From contig NZ_JADKYB010000008.1 of NCBI RefSeq assembly GCF_016918855.1, forward strand, positions 339,926-403,925: a DNA stretch of 64,000 nt, in the 5' to 3' direction. Position numbers and translations under genes: made by a program. This DNA comes from Actinacidiphila acididurans (GTDB lineage Bacteria; Actinomycetota; Actinomycetes; Streptomycetales; Streptomycetaceae). Shown in pieces: positions 38,360 to 46,026 of this stretch. Every line of letters begins with the position of its first letter. Within the stretch, counting starts at the first letter, position 1. The notes beneath the pieces are model-generated. The model ran no database searches. It was not told where the DNA came from and worked only from the letters and a program-made list of their open reading frames with translations.

Positions 38360-38842
38360 GTGGAGGCGGAGCTGGCGGCACTGGCGTCATCGGGAGCCAC
38401 GGCGCTGGTGAGCGCGATGGTCTCGGACGCGTGGGGGCAGGTACGGGACCGGGTGGCGCGGTTCCTCGGGCGCGGCGGCGACCCGGCGGGGGCCGCCGAG
38501 GAGCTGAGCGCGGCCCACGCCGAACTCGTGGCCGCCCGCGACGAGGGCGACGGCGACGCCGCCCAGGACATCGAGGCCGCATGGCGGGCCCGGCTGCGCC
38601 GGGTGCTGCGCGCCGACCCGGCCGCGGCGGCGGAGCTGCGTGCCCTGCTCGCCGAGCTGGAGCCGGAAGGCCCGCGCGGCGGCACATGGTCGAGCCACCA
38701 GACCATGAACGTCTTCGGCAACCAGTACGGTCCGGTGGTCCAGGCCGGCAACGTCTCCGGGGGCACCCACACCCACTTCCACGGAAACCCGTATCCGGCC
38801 CAGGAACCGCACCCGTCCCCGGACCGCCCGGACGGAGCCTGA
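38360..38842 (+). CDS. Small protein with QAGN-GGTHTHFHG tail
   Basis: A 160-residue protein of unknown function. Residues ~1-110 are an Ala-rich helical domain ('ELAALASSGATALVSAMVSDAWGQVRDRVARFLGRGGD...AAELRALLAEL'). The last 50 contain 'HQTMNVFGNQYGPVVQAGNVSGG' and then 'THTHFHG', a motif that recurs at the ends of varied actinomycete proteins, often beside signalling or conflict-type ATPases. No enzyme domain is seen. The GTG start has GAGGGGGAGG upstream. Divergent from clpP3. Confidence 0.65.
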   Translation: MEAELAALASSGATALVSAMVSDAWGQVRDRVARFLGRGGDPAGAAEELSAAHAELVAARDEGDGDAAQDIEAAWRARLRRVLRADPAAAAELRALLAELEPEGPRGGTWSSHQTMNVFGNQYGPVVQAGNVSGGTHTHFHGNPYPAQEPHPSPDRPDGA

Positions 38843-38942
38843 CCGAATACGACCGGATCTGGCCGGATTCGGCCGGACCGGGACCGCCTCCGGCCGTATC
38901 GCGTGACCGCCCTCGGGACCGTCACCGCCCTCCGGAGGACCC

Positions 38943-39890
38943 TCAGCGCGGGTCCGGGCCCCCGCCCGGCGTGCCCGCGGGCGGCCGGGCGGACCGCGGG
39001 CGGCTGCCGGCAGCCCGCGACGTGGCGGACGCGGCCGAGCGGACGGCCACCGCCCGCCAGCGGGGGCCGCCGAAGGGCGCGTGGTCCTGGGCGAGCAGCG
39101 CGCGGCGCGTGTGGGCCTCGGCGACGTGGCGGCCGAGAAGGGCGCCGCCGAAGACGACGAAGCCGACACCGATCAGCCAGCTCTCCACGACCAGGACCGT
39201 GCCGACCGGGCCGTAGGTGACCGCGTTGGTCACGATCAGCGGGGAGAAGACCAGCGAGGAGAACGCCCGCAGACCCACCAGGCCGGCCATGGTCAGCACC
39301 GCGCCCGGCAGCGTCGCCCGCCAGGTCACCTCGCGGGCCAGCAGGAAGCGCTGGCCCCACCAGAAGAAGGCGATCCCCGCGCAGACGGTGAGCACTATTC
39401 GGGCCGCGCTCTGCCAGGCCCCGTGCTCGAGCACGGTCCCGCTCTGCGCCTCGACGAACAGATACGCCGTCAGCACCGCGAGCCACACCGCCCGCCGCCA
39501 GCCGCTGTGCCACGGCGCGGCGGCCAGCTCCCACACCTTGCGGTAACCGGTCTCCACGCTGGCCGCGAAGGACAGCCCGAACACCGACAGCGACGCCAGG
39601 CTGAGCGCGCTGGTGGCGCTGAGCACCCTGCGGGGCGCGGCGAACAGCTTGACCACCGCCTCCGACGGGTGCTCGGTCAGCCCCATGCCGTCCACCACCC
39701 AGTGCGCGAATCCGGCGTGCTGGAACGGCACAGCCGCCGCGACCACCACCAGCAACGGCACGAGGGTGACCAGCCCGAGCGCGGCGAACCCCATCGAACG
39801 ATGGAGCAGTTCCAGCTCCGCGCCCTGCTGCCACACCCGCGCCGCGACCGACCGCCCCCATGCCTGCCGCACCACGCTGACAGCTCGCAT
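38943..39890 (-). CDS. YihY/BrkB-family membrane protein
   Basis: A 315-residue integral membrane protein of the YihY/virulence factor BrkB family with six predicted helices: 'AALGLVTLVPLLVVVAAAVPF', 'LSATSALSLASLSVFGLSFAASVETGYRKVWEL', 'RAVWLAVLTAYLFVEAQ', 'RIVLTVCAGIAFFWWGQRFLLA', 'LPGAVLTMAGLVGLRAFSSLVFSPLI', 'GTVLVVESWLIGVGFVVFGGALLGRHV'. The function is unknown; the name RNase BN once given to this family is wrong. No Shine-Dalgarno precedes the chosen ATG, so the start is uncertain. Divergent from the gene at 40034. Confidence 0.78.
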   Translation of the reverse strand: MRAVSVVRQAWGRSVAARVWQQGAELELLHRSMGFAALGLVTLVPLLVVVAAAVPFQHAGFAHWVVDGMGLTEHPSEAVVKLFAAPRRVLSATSALSLASLSVFGLSFAASVETGYRKVWELAAAPWHSGWRRAVWLAVLTAYLFVEAQSGTVLEHGAWQSAARIVLTVCAGIAFFWWGQRFLLAREVTWRATLPGAVLTMAGLVGLRAFSSLVFSPLIVTNAVTYGPVGTVLVVESWLIGVGFVVFGGALLGRHVAEAHTRRALLAQDHAPFGGPRWRAVAVRSAASATSRAAGSRPRSARPPAGTPGGGPDPR

Positions 39891-40033
39891 GAAGGGCGGA
39901 TACCCGCCGTGCGCCGTCGCATCCGCCGCCTGCCGCACCCGTATGTGCCGCTTCGCCACAGGCTGCGCCGGACGCGCCCCGGAGGCACGATGGAAGGGGA
40001 GGCGGGTGTCCTGGCGAACGCAAGGAGGCCGCC

Positions 40034-41395
40034 GTGGAATACAGGGACCGTCGGGAAGCCGGACAACGGCTGGCCCGGGAGCTACTGCCCGAGGCCGGTC
40101 CGGACACGCTCGTCCTGGGACTGCCGCGCGGCGGGGTGCCGGTCGGCGAGGAGATCGCCGGCGAGCTGGGCGCCCCACTGGACGTGTGCCTGGTCCGCAA
40201 GCTGGGCGTGCCGCACCGGCCGGAACTCGCCGCGGGCGCCATCGGCGAGGGCGGCGTACGCGTGCTCAACGACGACGTGATCCAGCTCGCCGGGGTCTCC
40301 CCGCGGGCACTGGCCGACGTCGAGGCCCGTGAGCGCGCCGTCCTGGACCGCCGCGCCCGCGCCTACCACGAGAGCCGGCCCGGCGTGGACCTCGCCGGCC
40401 GCACCGTGCTCGTCGTCGACGACGGTGTCGCCACCGGCGCCACCGAGCGCGCCGCCTGCCAGGTGGTACGGGCGCGGGGCGCGCGCCGCGTCGTGGTCGC
40501 CGCCCCCGTGGCACCGCCCGGCTGGACCCAGCAGTTCGCGGGTCTCGCCGACGCGTGCGTGTGCCCGTACACGCCCTCCGGTTTCGCCGCGATCGGCCAG
40601 TTCTACGCCGACTTCTCCGAGGTCAACGACGCCGAAGTGGTGGCCTGCCTGGCCCGCGCCGCCCACCGCTCGGCCGCCGGTGCCGCCCCGGGCCGGCCCG
40701 CGTCCGCCGACCGGGAACGTGCCGACCGGGAACGCGCCCCGGAGCGGCAGGGTCGCGAGGTGGAGATCCCGGCCGGCCGGGTCGTCCTTCCGGGTGAACT
40801 GACCGTCCCCGAGGGCGCCCCCATGATCGTGGTCTTCGCCCACGGCAGCGGCAGCAGCCGGCACAGCACCCGCAACCGCTTCGTCGCCCACGAACTGGTC
40901 CGGGCCGGGCTCGGCACCCTGCTGTTCGACCTGCTCACCCCGCGCGAGGCCGAGGACCGCGCCGCCGTCTTCGACATTCCGCTGCTGGCCGCCCGCCTGC
41001 TCGCCGCGGTCCACTGGCTCCGCGCCCAGCCGCTCGCCCGCGGCCGCGACATCGGCGCCTTCGGCGCCAGCACGGGCGCGGCCGCCGCTCTGTGGGCCGC
41101 CGCCGACCCCGCCGCCGACATCGCGGCGGTCGTCTCCCGCGGTGGCCGCCCGGACCTCGCCGCCACCCGCCTGCCGCGCGTCACCGCGCCCACCCTGCTC
41201 GTCGTCGGCGGCCACGACCCCACCGTCCTGGACCTCAACCGCCAGGCCCAGAGTCACCTGCGCTGTTCCAACGACCTGGCCATCGTCCCCGGCGCCACCC
41301 ACCTCTTCGAGGAACCGGGCACTTTGCCCGCCGTCGCCGAGCTGGCCGCCGACTGGTTCACCCGCCACCCGGCCCCGCACCCCCATCACCACTGA
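40034..41395 (+). CDS. Phosphoribosyltransferase - alpha/beta hydrolase fusion
   Basis: A 453-residue two-domain protein. Residues ~1-215 are a type I phosphoribosyltransferase-like domain: 'LVLGLPRGGVPVGEEIAGEL', 'RKLGVPHRPELAAGAIGEGG', and the PRPP-binding loop 'VLVVDDGVATGAT'. Residues ~235-450 are an alpha/beta hydrolase (dienelactone hydrolase-like): 'VVFAHGSGSSRHS', nucleophile 'GAFGASTGAAAAL', 'TLLVVGGHDPTV' (Asp) and 'PGATHLFEEPG' (His). Such fusions occur in actinobacteria, often with stress genes; the substrate is unknown. The GTG start has AGGAGG 5-6 nt upstream. Confidence 0.85.
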   Translation: MEYRDRREAGQRLARELLPEAGPDTLVLGLPRGGVPVGEEIAGELGAPLDVCLVRKLGVPHRPELAAGAIGEGGVRVLNDDVIQLAGVSPRALADVEARERAVLDRRARAYHESRPGVDLAGRTVLVVDDGVATGATERAACQVVRARGARRVVVAAPVAPPGWTQQFAGLADACVCPYTPSGFAAIGQFYADFSEVNDAEVVACLARAAHRSAAGAAPGRPASADRERADRERAPERQGREVEIPAGRVVLPGELTVPEGAPMIVVFAHGSGSSRHSTRNRFVAHELVRAGLGTLLFDLLTPREAEDRAAVFDIPLLAARLLAAVHWLRAQPLARGRDIGAFGASTGAAAALWAAADPAADIAAVVSRGGRPDLAATRLPRVTAPTLLVVGGHDPTVLDLNRQAQSHLRCSNDLAIVPGATHLFEEPGTLPAVAELAADWFTRHPAPHPHHH

Positions 41396-41460
41396 ACTCA
41401 CCACTGACCCGACATTCACCACTGACGCCGGCCGAAGTCGGACCACCGGCACGGCGTGGT

Positions 41461-41706
41461 TCAGCCCAGCGGCAGGGCCTGGAGGCAGCGGTGGCACAGC
41501 CGCCCCTTCGCCCCCTTCGCCGCCCCGGGAATCAGCCGCGCGATCTGCCCGGAGATGTGGAACCGGTACCGTCCGGATGAATCGGCATACACCGGTTCCC
41601 CGTCCACCCCGACCTCCGCGGTGAGATGGACCACGATCACCTCCGGCGGCGCGTGACCCCCCGGCGGGCCAGGCACAGTGACCGCATAACGCGACATGGC
41701 GAGCAT
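41461..41706 (-). CDS. DUF6296-like small protein
   Basis: An 81-residue protein: 'RYAVTVPGPPGGHAPPEVIVVHLTAEVGVDGEPVYADSSGRYRFHISGQIARLIPG' resembles the DUF6296 family of small streptomycete proteins. The C-terminus carries an extra 'CHRC' pair. I choose the ATG at 41706 because GGAGGA lies about 7 nt upstream; a second ATG occurs three codons later. Function unknown. Convergent with the fusion gene and divergent from the SpoIIE gene. Confidence 0.65.
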   Translation of the reverse strand: MLAMSRYAVTVPGPPGGHAPPEVIVVHLTAEVGVDGEPVYADSSGRYRFHISGQIARLIPGAAKGAKGRLCHRCLQALPLG

Positions 41707-41942
41707 GTCCGTCCTCCTCACGGGAACCAGCCCACCCAGCAGAGCGGTCCCCGTACGATCATCTCTCCGGATGCCCGACATGGCACCTACTCGAGCCCGC
41801 CGACGGGCCGGGCGGCCATGCCGTGCACCCGGAATCCCGGCGCCCCGGTGCCGCGGTGACGTGACGGTGGGCGAAACGGGAGCACCCGGCCGATGTGGGA
41901 CGATGAGCCCGGCGGTCGGCGGAGCGGTGGAGGACGCGGGAC

Positions 41943-43724
41943 ATGGTCGATCCCGAGACGGCGGACGCGCACGGCGCGAGACCGGTGCCGGAGCCCGGAG
42001 GAGCGCGCGAAGTGAGCGGCGATCACGGGCCCGGCGCAGGAAACGACCTGCTCACCGGCCTGCTGGGCGCGGTGGACGCGGGCGCGTACGCCGTGGACGG
42101 CGGCGGGCTGATCCTGGCGGTCAACCCGGCCACGGAAGAACTGCTGGGCCGCCCGGCGAAGGCCCTGATCGGGCGGGACGCCCACGACCTGCTGCACCGC
42201 GACCGGCACGGCCAGACCCTGCCCCGCACGCAGTGCCCGATGATGCACGCGCTGCTGGCCCGGCGCACCGTCCAGGAGAGCCCGGGCTGGTTCGAACGCG
42301 GCGACGGCTCCCCGCTGCCGGTGTCCTGGCTGGTCACCCCGTTCCGGCTGGACGACGGGACGAGTGGCGCGCTGGTGGTCTTCCACCCGCACGGCGACGC
42401 CCCGGACCCGTACGCCTGGGAGGAACGGCCGGTCCCGTCCGCGCTGACGGAGATGGAGCGGCTGGCGCTGCTGGCCGAGACCACCACCCGGCTGACCTCG
42501 ACGCTGGACGCCGACCAGGCCCTGAACCGGCTGGTACGGATCGTGCTGCCGCGGCTGGGGGACTGGGCGATCGTGGACCTGATCACGGAGAACGACGAGG
42601 TGCGGCGGACCGCGGTCGTGCAGTACGCCGACGGCGTCTTCGTCGAGCGGCGCGACCTCCAGGGCTCGCTGCCGCCGGTTCCCCAGGAGTCCCCGCTGCC
42701 GCTGTCGCGCGCGCTGCGCGGGGCCGCCTCCACGCTGGCCACACCGGACACGTACGCGGGCCGGCCCGACTCGGGACTGGCGGTGGAGCAGGGCCGGCTG
42801 TTCAAGGCCACCGGCATGCACTCGGCGGTGATCGCCCCGATCCGCGGGCCCCGCGAGGTGCTGGGCGCGCTGACCCTGGGCCGTGCCGGGCGGACCCGGC
42901 CGTTCACGGCGGACGACCTGCCGCTGGTGGAGGACATCACCCGGCGCGCGGGCGTCGCCCTGGACAACGCGCGGCTCTACCAGCAGCAGCGCCGGGTCGC
43001 CGAGACCATGCAGCGCCACCTGCTGCCGAAGCTGCCCCGGCTGCCCGGCCTGGAGATGACCGCCCGCTACGTGCCGGCGCCGGACGCCTCTCAGGTCGGC
43101 GGCGACTGGTACGACGTGTTCCCGCTGCGCGACGGCGCCACGGCCCTGGTGATCGGGGACGTCGTCGGGCACGACCTGGACGCGGCGGCCGGAATGGCGC
43201 AGCTGCGCAACATGCTGCGGGCCGACGCGTGGTCCCGCCGGGAGCCGCCCGGCACCGTCATGGGACGGCTGGACGAGACCGTGACGTACCTCGCCGAAGT
43301 GCCCATGGCCACAGTGGTGTTCGGGCGGCTGGAGGGCGACCGGGACAGCGGCTGGCGGCTGCGCTGGACCAACGCCGGCCACCCGCCGCCGCTGCTGATC
43401 GACCACGACGGCCGGGCCCGCTTCCTGACCGAGGCCCACGGCATCCTGCTGGGCACCGGCTCGGCCGCCGCCCGCCCCGACGCCGAGGTCGACCTCGGGC
43501 CGCGCTCCACCCTCGTCCTCTACACCGACGGGCTGATCGAGTCCCCCGACCGCTCGATAGACGACGGCCTGGCCACCCTGCGCCACCACGCCGCGAACCT
43601 GGCCCACCGCCCGCTGGAGTCCTTCTGCGACCTGCTCCTGGAACGCGTCCGCCCGCCCGGCAACGACGACGACGTGGCGATCCTGGCGCTGCGCGTCCCC
43701 CCGGCCGGGCCCCGGGTGGCCTGA
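41943..43724 (+). CDS. PAS-GAF-SpoIIE (PP2C) phosphatase
   Basis: A 593-residue signalling phosphatase. A PAS domain is at ~35-155 ('GLLGAVDAGAYAVDGGGLILAVNPATEELLGRPAKALIG'). A GAF domain is at ~180-345 ('LTSTLDADQALNRLVRIVLPRLGDWAIVDLI...VIAPIRGPREVLGALTLG'). The SpoIIE/PP2C catalytic domain at ~355-585 has metal-binding acids in 'QVGGDWYDVFPL', 'VIGDVVGHDLDAAAGMAQLR', 'LVLYTDGLIESPDRS' and 'DDDVAILALR'. It dephosphorylates anti-anti-sigma factors in sigma-B-like partner-switching pathways. The cognate STAS and anti-sigma proteins are not in the window. Confidence 0.9.
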   Translation: MVDPETADAHGARPVPEPGGAREVSGDHGPGAGNDLLTGLLGAVDAGAYAVDGGGLILAVNPATEELLGRPAKALIGRDAHDLLHRDRHGQTLPRTQCPMMHALLARRTVQESPGWFERGDGSPLPVSWLVTPFRLDDGTSGALVVFHPHGDAPDPYAWEERPVPSALTEMERLALLAETTTRLTSTLDADQALNRLVRIVLPRLGDWAIVDLITENDEVRRTAVVQYADGVFVERRDLQGSLPPVPQESPLPLSRALRGAASTLATPDTYAGRPDSGLAVEQGRLFKATGMHSAVIAPIRGPREVLGALTLGRAGRTRPFTADDLPLVEDITRRAGVALDNARLYQQQRRVAETMQRHLLPKLPRLPGLEMTARYVPAPDASQVGGDWYDVFPLRDGATALVIGDVVGHDLDAAAGMAQLRNMLRADAWSRREPPGTVMGRLDETVTYLAEVPMATVVFGRLEGDRDSGWRLRWTNAGHPPPLLIDHDGRARFLTEAHGILLGTGSAAARPDAEVDLGPRSTLVLYTDGLIESPDRSIDDGLATLRHHAANLAHRPLESFCDLLLERVRPPGNDDDVAILALRVPPAGPRVA

Positions 43725-43786
43725 CCGGCCACCAAAGCTGTCCCAGGCGCCGTAGCCGCGGCTCACCCCCTGCGGGCAGCCGCTGC

Positions 43787-44542
43787 TCAGGTCCGCCCGC
43801 GCGCCGCCAGCCCCGCCACCACCGCCGCGCCCACCGCCGTCGCCCCGATCGCGGCGGCCGGGTGCGCCTGGTCGGTCAGCACCCCGCCGACCGCCGCGCC
43901 GCTGATCAGCAGCAGCACGCTGAGCCCCTGCCGGACCACGGTCTCGGTACGGCCGGGCACGCCCAGCGTGTCGATCAGGCCCACCAGGGTGCGGGTCATC
44001 ACGGTGGTGGTCAGGCCCGGCACGGCCACCCGGCCCGCGGTGACGTTCTGGATCCCGAAGGCCGCCGCGCAGACCACGATGAGCAGGTCCCGTACCCCCT
44101 CGGCCGGGTTCCGGCCGGTGGCCGCGGTGATCACCGCGGCCACCGTCAGCAGCAGCGCCTCGGTGCCGGCCGAGGCGGCGACCAGTGGCCGGCCGGTGCG
44201 GCCGCGGGCCAGCACCGTACGGCACAGCACGCCGCCCGCCGCGAAGCCGGCCAGCGCCAGCACCGAGGGGGCGACCACGAAGCCCGGCGCCCGGGCGATG
44301 CCGAGCCCGCCGAAGACCAGGTTCCCGGTCATGTTGGCGACGAAGACCTTGCGGAAGTGCAGCACACTGACCGCGTCGATCATCCCGCTGAGCGTGGTGA
44401 GCGCCAGGAACAGCGCCGGGATCCCGGTGTTGGGCGGCTCCGCCGCCAGCGCGGGGGCCAGCAGCGCGCGCACCCGCCCCGCCGCCCCCGTACGCCCGCC
44501 CGGCCCCGGGTCCCCGTCCGCGGCCGGGCTGCCGCCGGTCAC
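43787..44542 (-). CDS. YoaK/DUF1275 membrane protein
   Basis: A 251-residue DUF1275 family protein with six or seven membrane helices: 'IPALFLALTTLSGMIDAVSVLHFRKVFVANMTGNLVFGGLG' is the family hallmark, followed by 'SVLALAGFAAGGVLCRTVL', 'GTEALLLTVAAVITAATG', 'DLLIVVCAAAFGIQNVTAGRVAVPGLTTTVMTRTL' and 'GLSVLLLISGAAVGGVLTDQ'. Function unknown; a transporter role is suspected for the family. The GTG start overlaps the fumarylacetoacetase stop by 4 nt. Confidence 0.85.
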   Translation of the reverse strand: MTGGSPAADGDPGPGGRTGAAGRVRALLAPALAAEPPNTGIPALFLALTTLSGMIDAVSVLHFRKVFVANMTGNLVFGGLGIARAPGFVVAPSVLALAGFAAGGVLCRTVLARGRTGRPLVAASAGTEALLLTVAAVITAATGRNPAEGVRDLLIVVCAAAFGIQNVTAGRVAVPGLTTTVMTRTLVGLIDTLGVPGRTETVVRQGLSVLLLISGAAVGGVLTDQAHPAAAIGATAVGAAVVAGLAARGRT

Positions 44543-45792
44543 GGCCGGGCGGGTTCGACGCGCCCGGTGACCTCGCCGAAGCCGATCCGGGTGCCGTCCG
44601 GGCCGGGCGCAGTGGCGGTGATCGTCACCTCGTCGCCGTCCTCCAGGAAGGAACGGGTGGTCCCGTCGGGCAGCTTCAGCGGCTGCTCCCCGTTCCAGGT
44701 CAGCTCGATCAGCGACCCCCGGGTGTCCGGCTCGGGCCCGCTGACGGTGCCCGAGGCGAACAGGTCGCCGGCCCGTACGCTCGCCCCGTTGACCGTCATG
44801 TGCGCCAGCATCTGGGCGTACGTCCAGTACATGGTGGCGAACGGCGGTCGGGCCACCGGGTGCCCGTTGAGCCGTACCTCCAGCTCCAGTCCCAGCGCGC
44901 CCGGCCGCCGAGCGGCCCGGTCGTCCAGGTACGGCAGCGGCTCGGGGGCGCGGGCCGGCGGGTCGGTACGGGCCTGCGCCAGCGCCTCCAGCGGCACCAC
45001 CCACGGGGACACCGAGGTGGCGAACGACTTGCCCAGGAACGGGCCGAGCGGCACGTACTCCCAGGCCTGGATGTCCCGCGCCGACCAGTCGTTGACCAGG
45101 CACACCCCGAAGACGTGCTCGTCGGCGTCGGCCAGCGCCACCGGCTCGCCCTGCCGGGTCGGGGCGCCGAGCACGAAGCCCACCTCGGCCTCGATGTCGA
45201 GCCGGCGCGACGGCCCGAAGTCCGGCACCGGCCGGTCCGGTGCCTTGCGCTGGCCGCTGGGCCGGACCACCGGGGTGCCCGAGACCACCACCGTGCCCGA
45301 GCGGCCGTGGTAACCGATCGGCAGATGCCTCCAGTTGGGCGTCAGCGGCTCCACGCCCGGGCGGAAGATCCGGCCCACGTTGGACGCGTGGTGCTCCGAG
45401 GCGTAGAAGTCCACGTAATCGGCGACCTCGAACGGCAGGTGCAGCACCGCCGCCGCGCGCGGGATCAGGTACGGCTCGACGGCCGCCCGGTGCCGCGGCT
45501 CGGTCAGCCACTCGGTGAGCGCCGCCCGCACCCGGGTCCAGGTCGTGCGCCCGGCCGCCAGCAGCGGCCCCAGGTGCGGCGCGGCCAGCGGCCCGGCCAG
45601 CTCCGCGGGCGCGCCCACCGCCAGCGCCGCGGCACCCGCGTCGAGGACGTGCTCCCCGTACGCGACACCGATCCGGCGGCGCGGGTCGTCGGCGGTGCCG
45701 AACACGCCGTAGGGCAGGTTGTGCGTCCCGAACAGCGAGTCGGACGGGACGGCGAACGGACTGTCGGTGCCGAGCGGGCGGGGCGTGCTCAA
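44539..45792 (-). CDS. fahA: Fumarylacetoacetase
   Basis: A 417-residue fumarylacetoacetate hydrolase, the last enzyme of tyrosine/homogentisate catabolism, giving fumarate and acetoacetate. Family marks: N-terminal 'FGTHNLPYGVF', 'FYASEHHASNVGRIFRPGVEPLTPNWRHLPIGYHGRSG' (catalytic His and metal-site region), 'IEAEVGFVLG', 'VNDWSARDIQAWEYVPLGPFLGKSFATSVSPWVV' and 'DLFASGTVSGPEPDTRGSLIEL'. Full length. It is coupled to the DUF1275 gene; no homogentisate dioxygenase is in the window. Divergent from the SDR gene at 46027. Confidence 0.93.
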   Translation of the reverse strand: MSTPRPLGTDSPFAVPSDSLFGTHNLPYGVFGTADDPRRRIGVAYGEHVLDAGAAALAVGAPAELAGPLAAPHLGPLLAAGRTTWTRVRAALTEWLTEPRHRAAVEPYLIPRAAAVLHLPFEVADYVDFYASEHHASNVGRIFRPGVEPLTPNWRHLPIGYHGRSGTVVVSGTPVVRPSGQRKAPDRPVPDFGPSRRLDIEAEVGFVLGAPTRQGEPVALADADEHVFGVCLVNDWSARDIQAWEYVPLGPFLGKSFATSVSPWVVPLEALAQARTDPPARAPEPLPYLDDRAARRPGALGLELEVRLNGHPVARPPFATMYWTYAQMLAHMTVNGASVRAGDLFASGTVSGPEPDTRGSLIELTWNGEQPLKLPDGTTRSFLEDGDEVTITATAPGPDGTRIGFGEVTGRVEPARP

Positions 45793-46026
45793 CGGGACCT
45801 CCGGGGATCACGGAATCCAGGGATCGCGGAAACGCCCAGAGAGTATCGCCGGTGTCCGTCCCGGCCGGGTTTGGAGCTGCGTGGCGGCCGTACGTAAAGT
45901 TCGCCCCAAGGCCCGGCGGCCGACCGGTCCCGGGCCCCGGCCCGGACGGACGGCGGCGCGCGGGCCCGGGGGAATACGGATCACAGCGGGCCACCGGCCC
46001 GCCCGGAAACAGAGAGTGACGGCGGA

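Noticed and set aside
41696..45313. 1205-codon open frame on the plus strand
   Set aside because: It overlaps the SpoIIE phosphatase in another frame and runs antisense to DUF1275 and fumarylacetoacetase; the product is Arg/Pro/Ala-rich noise.
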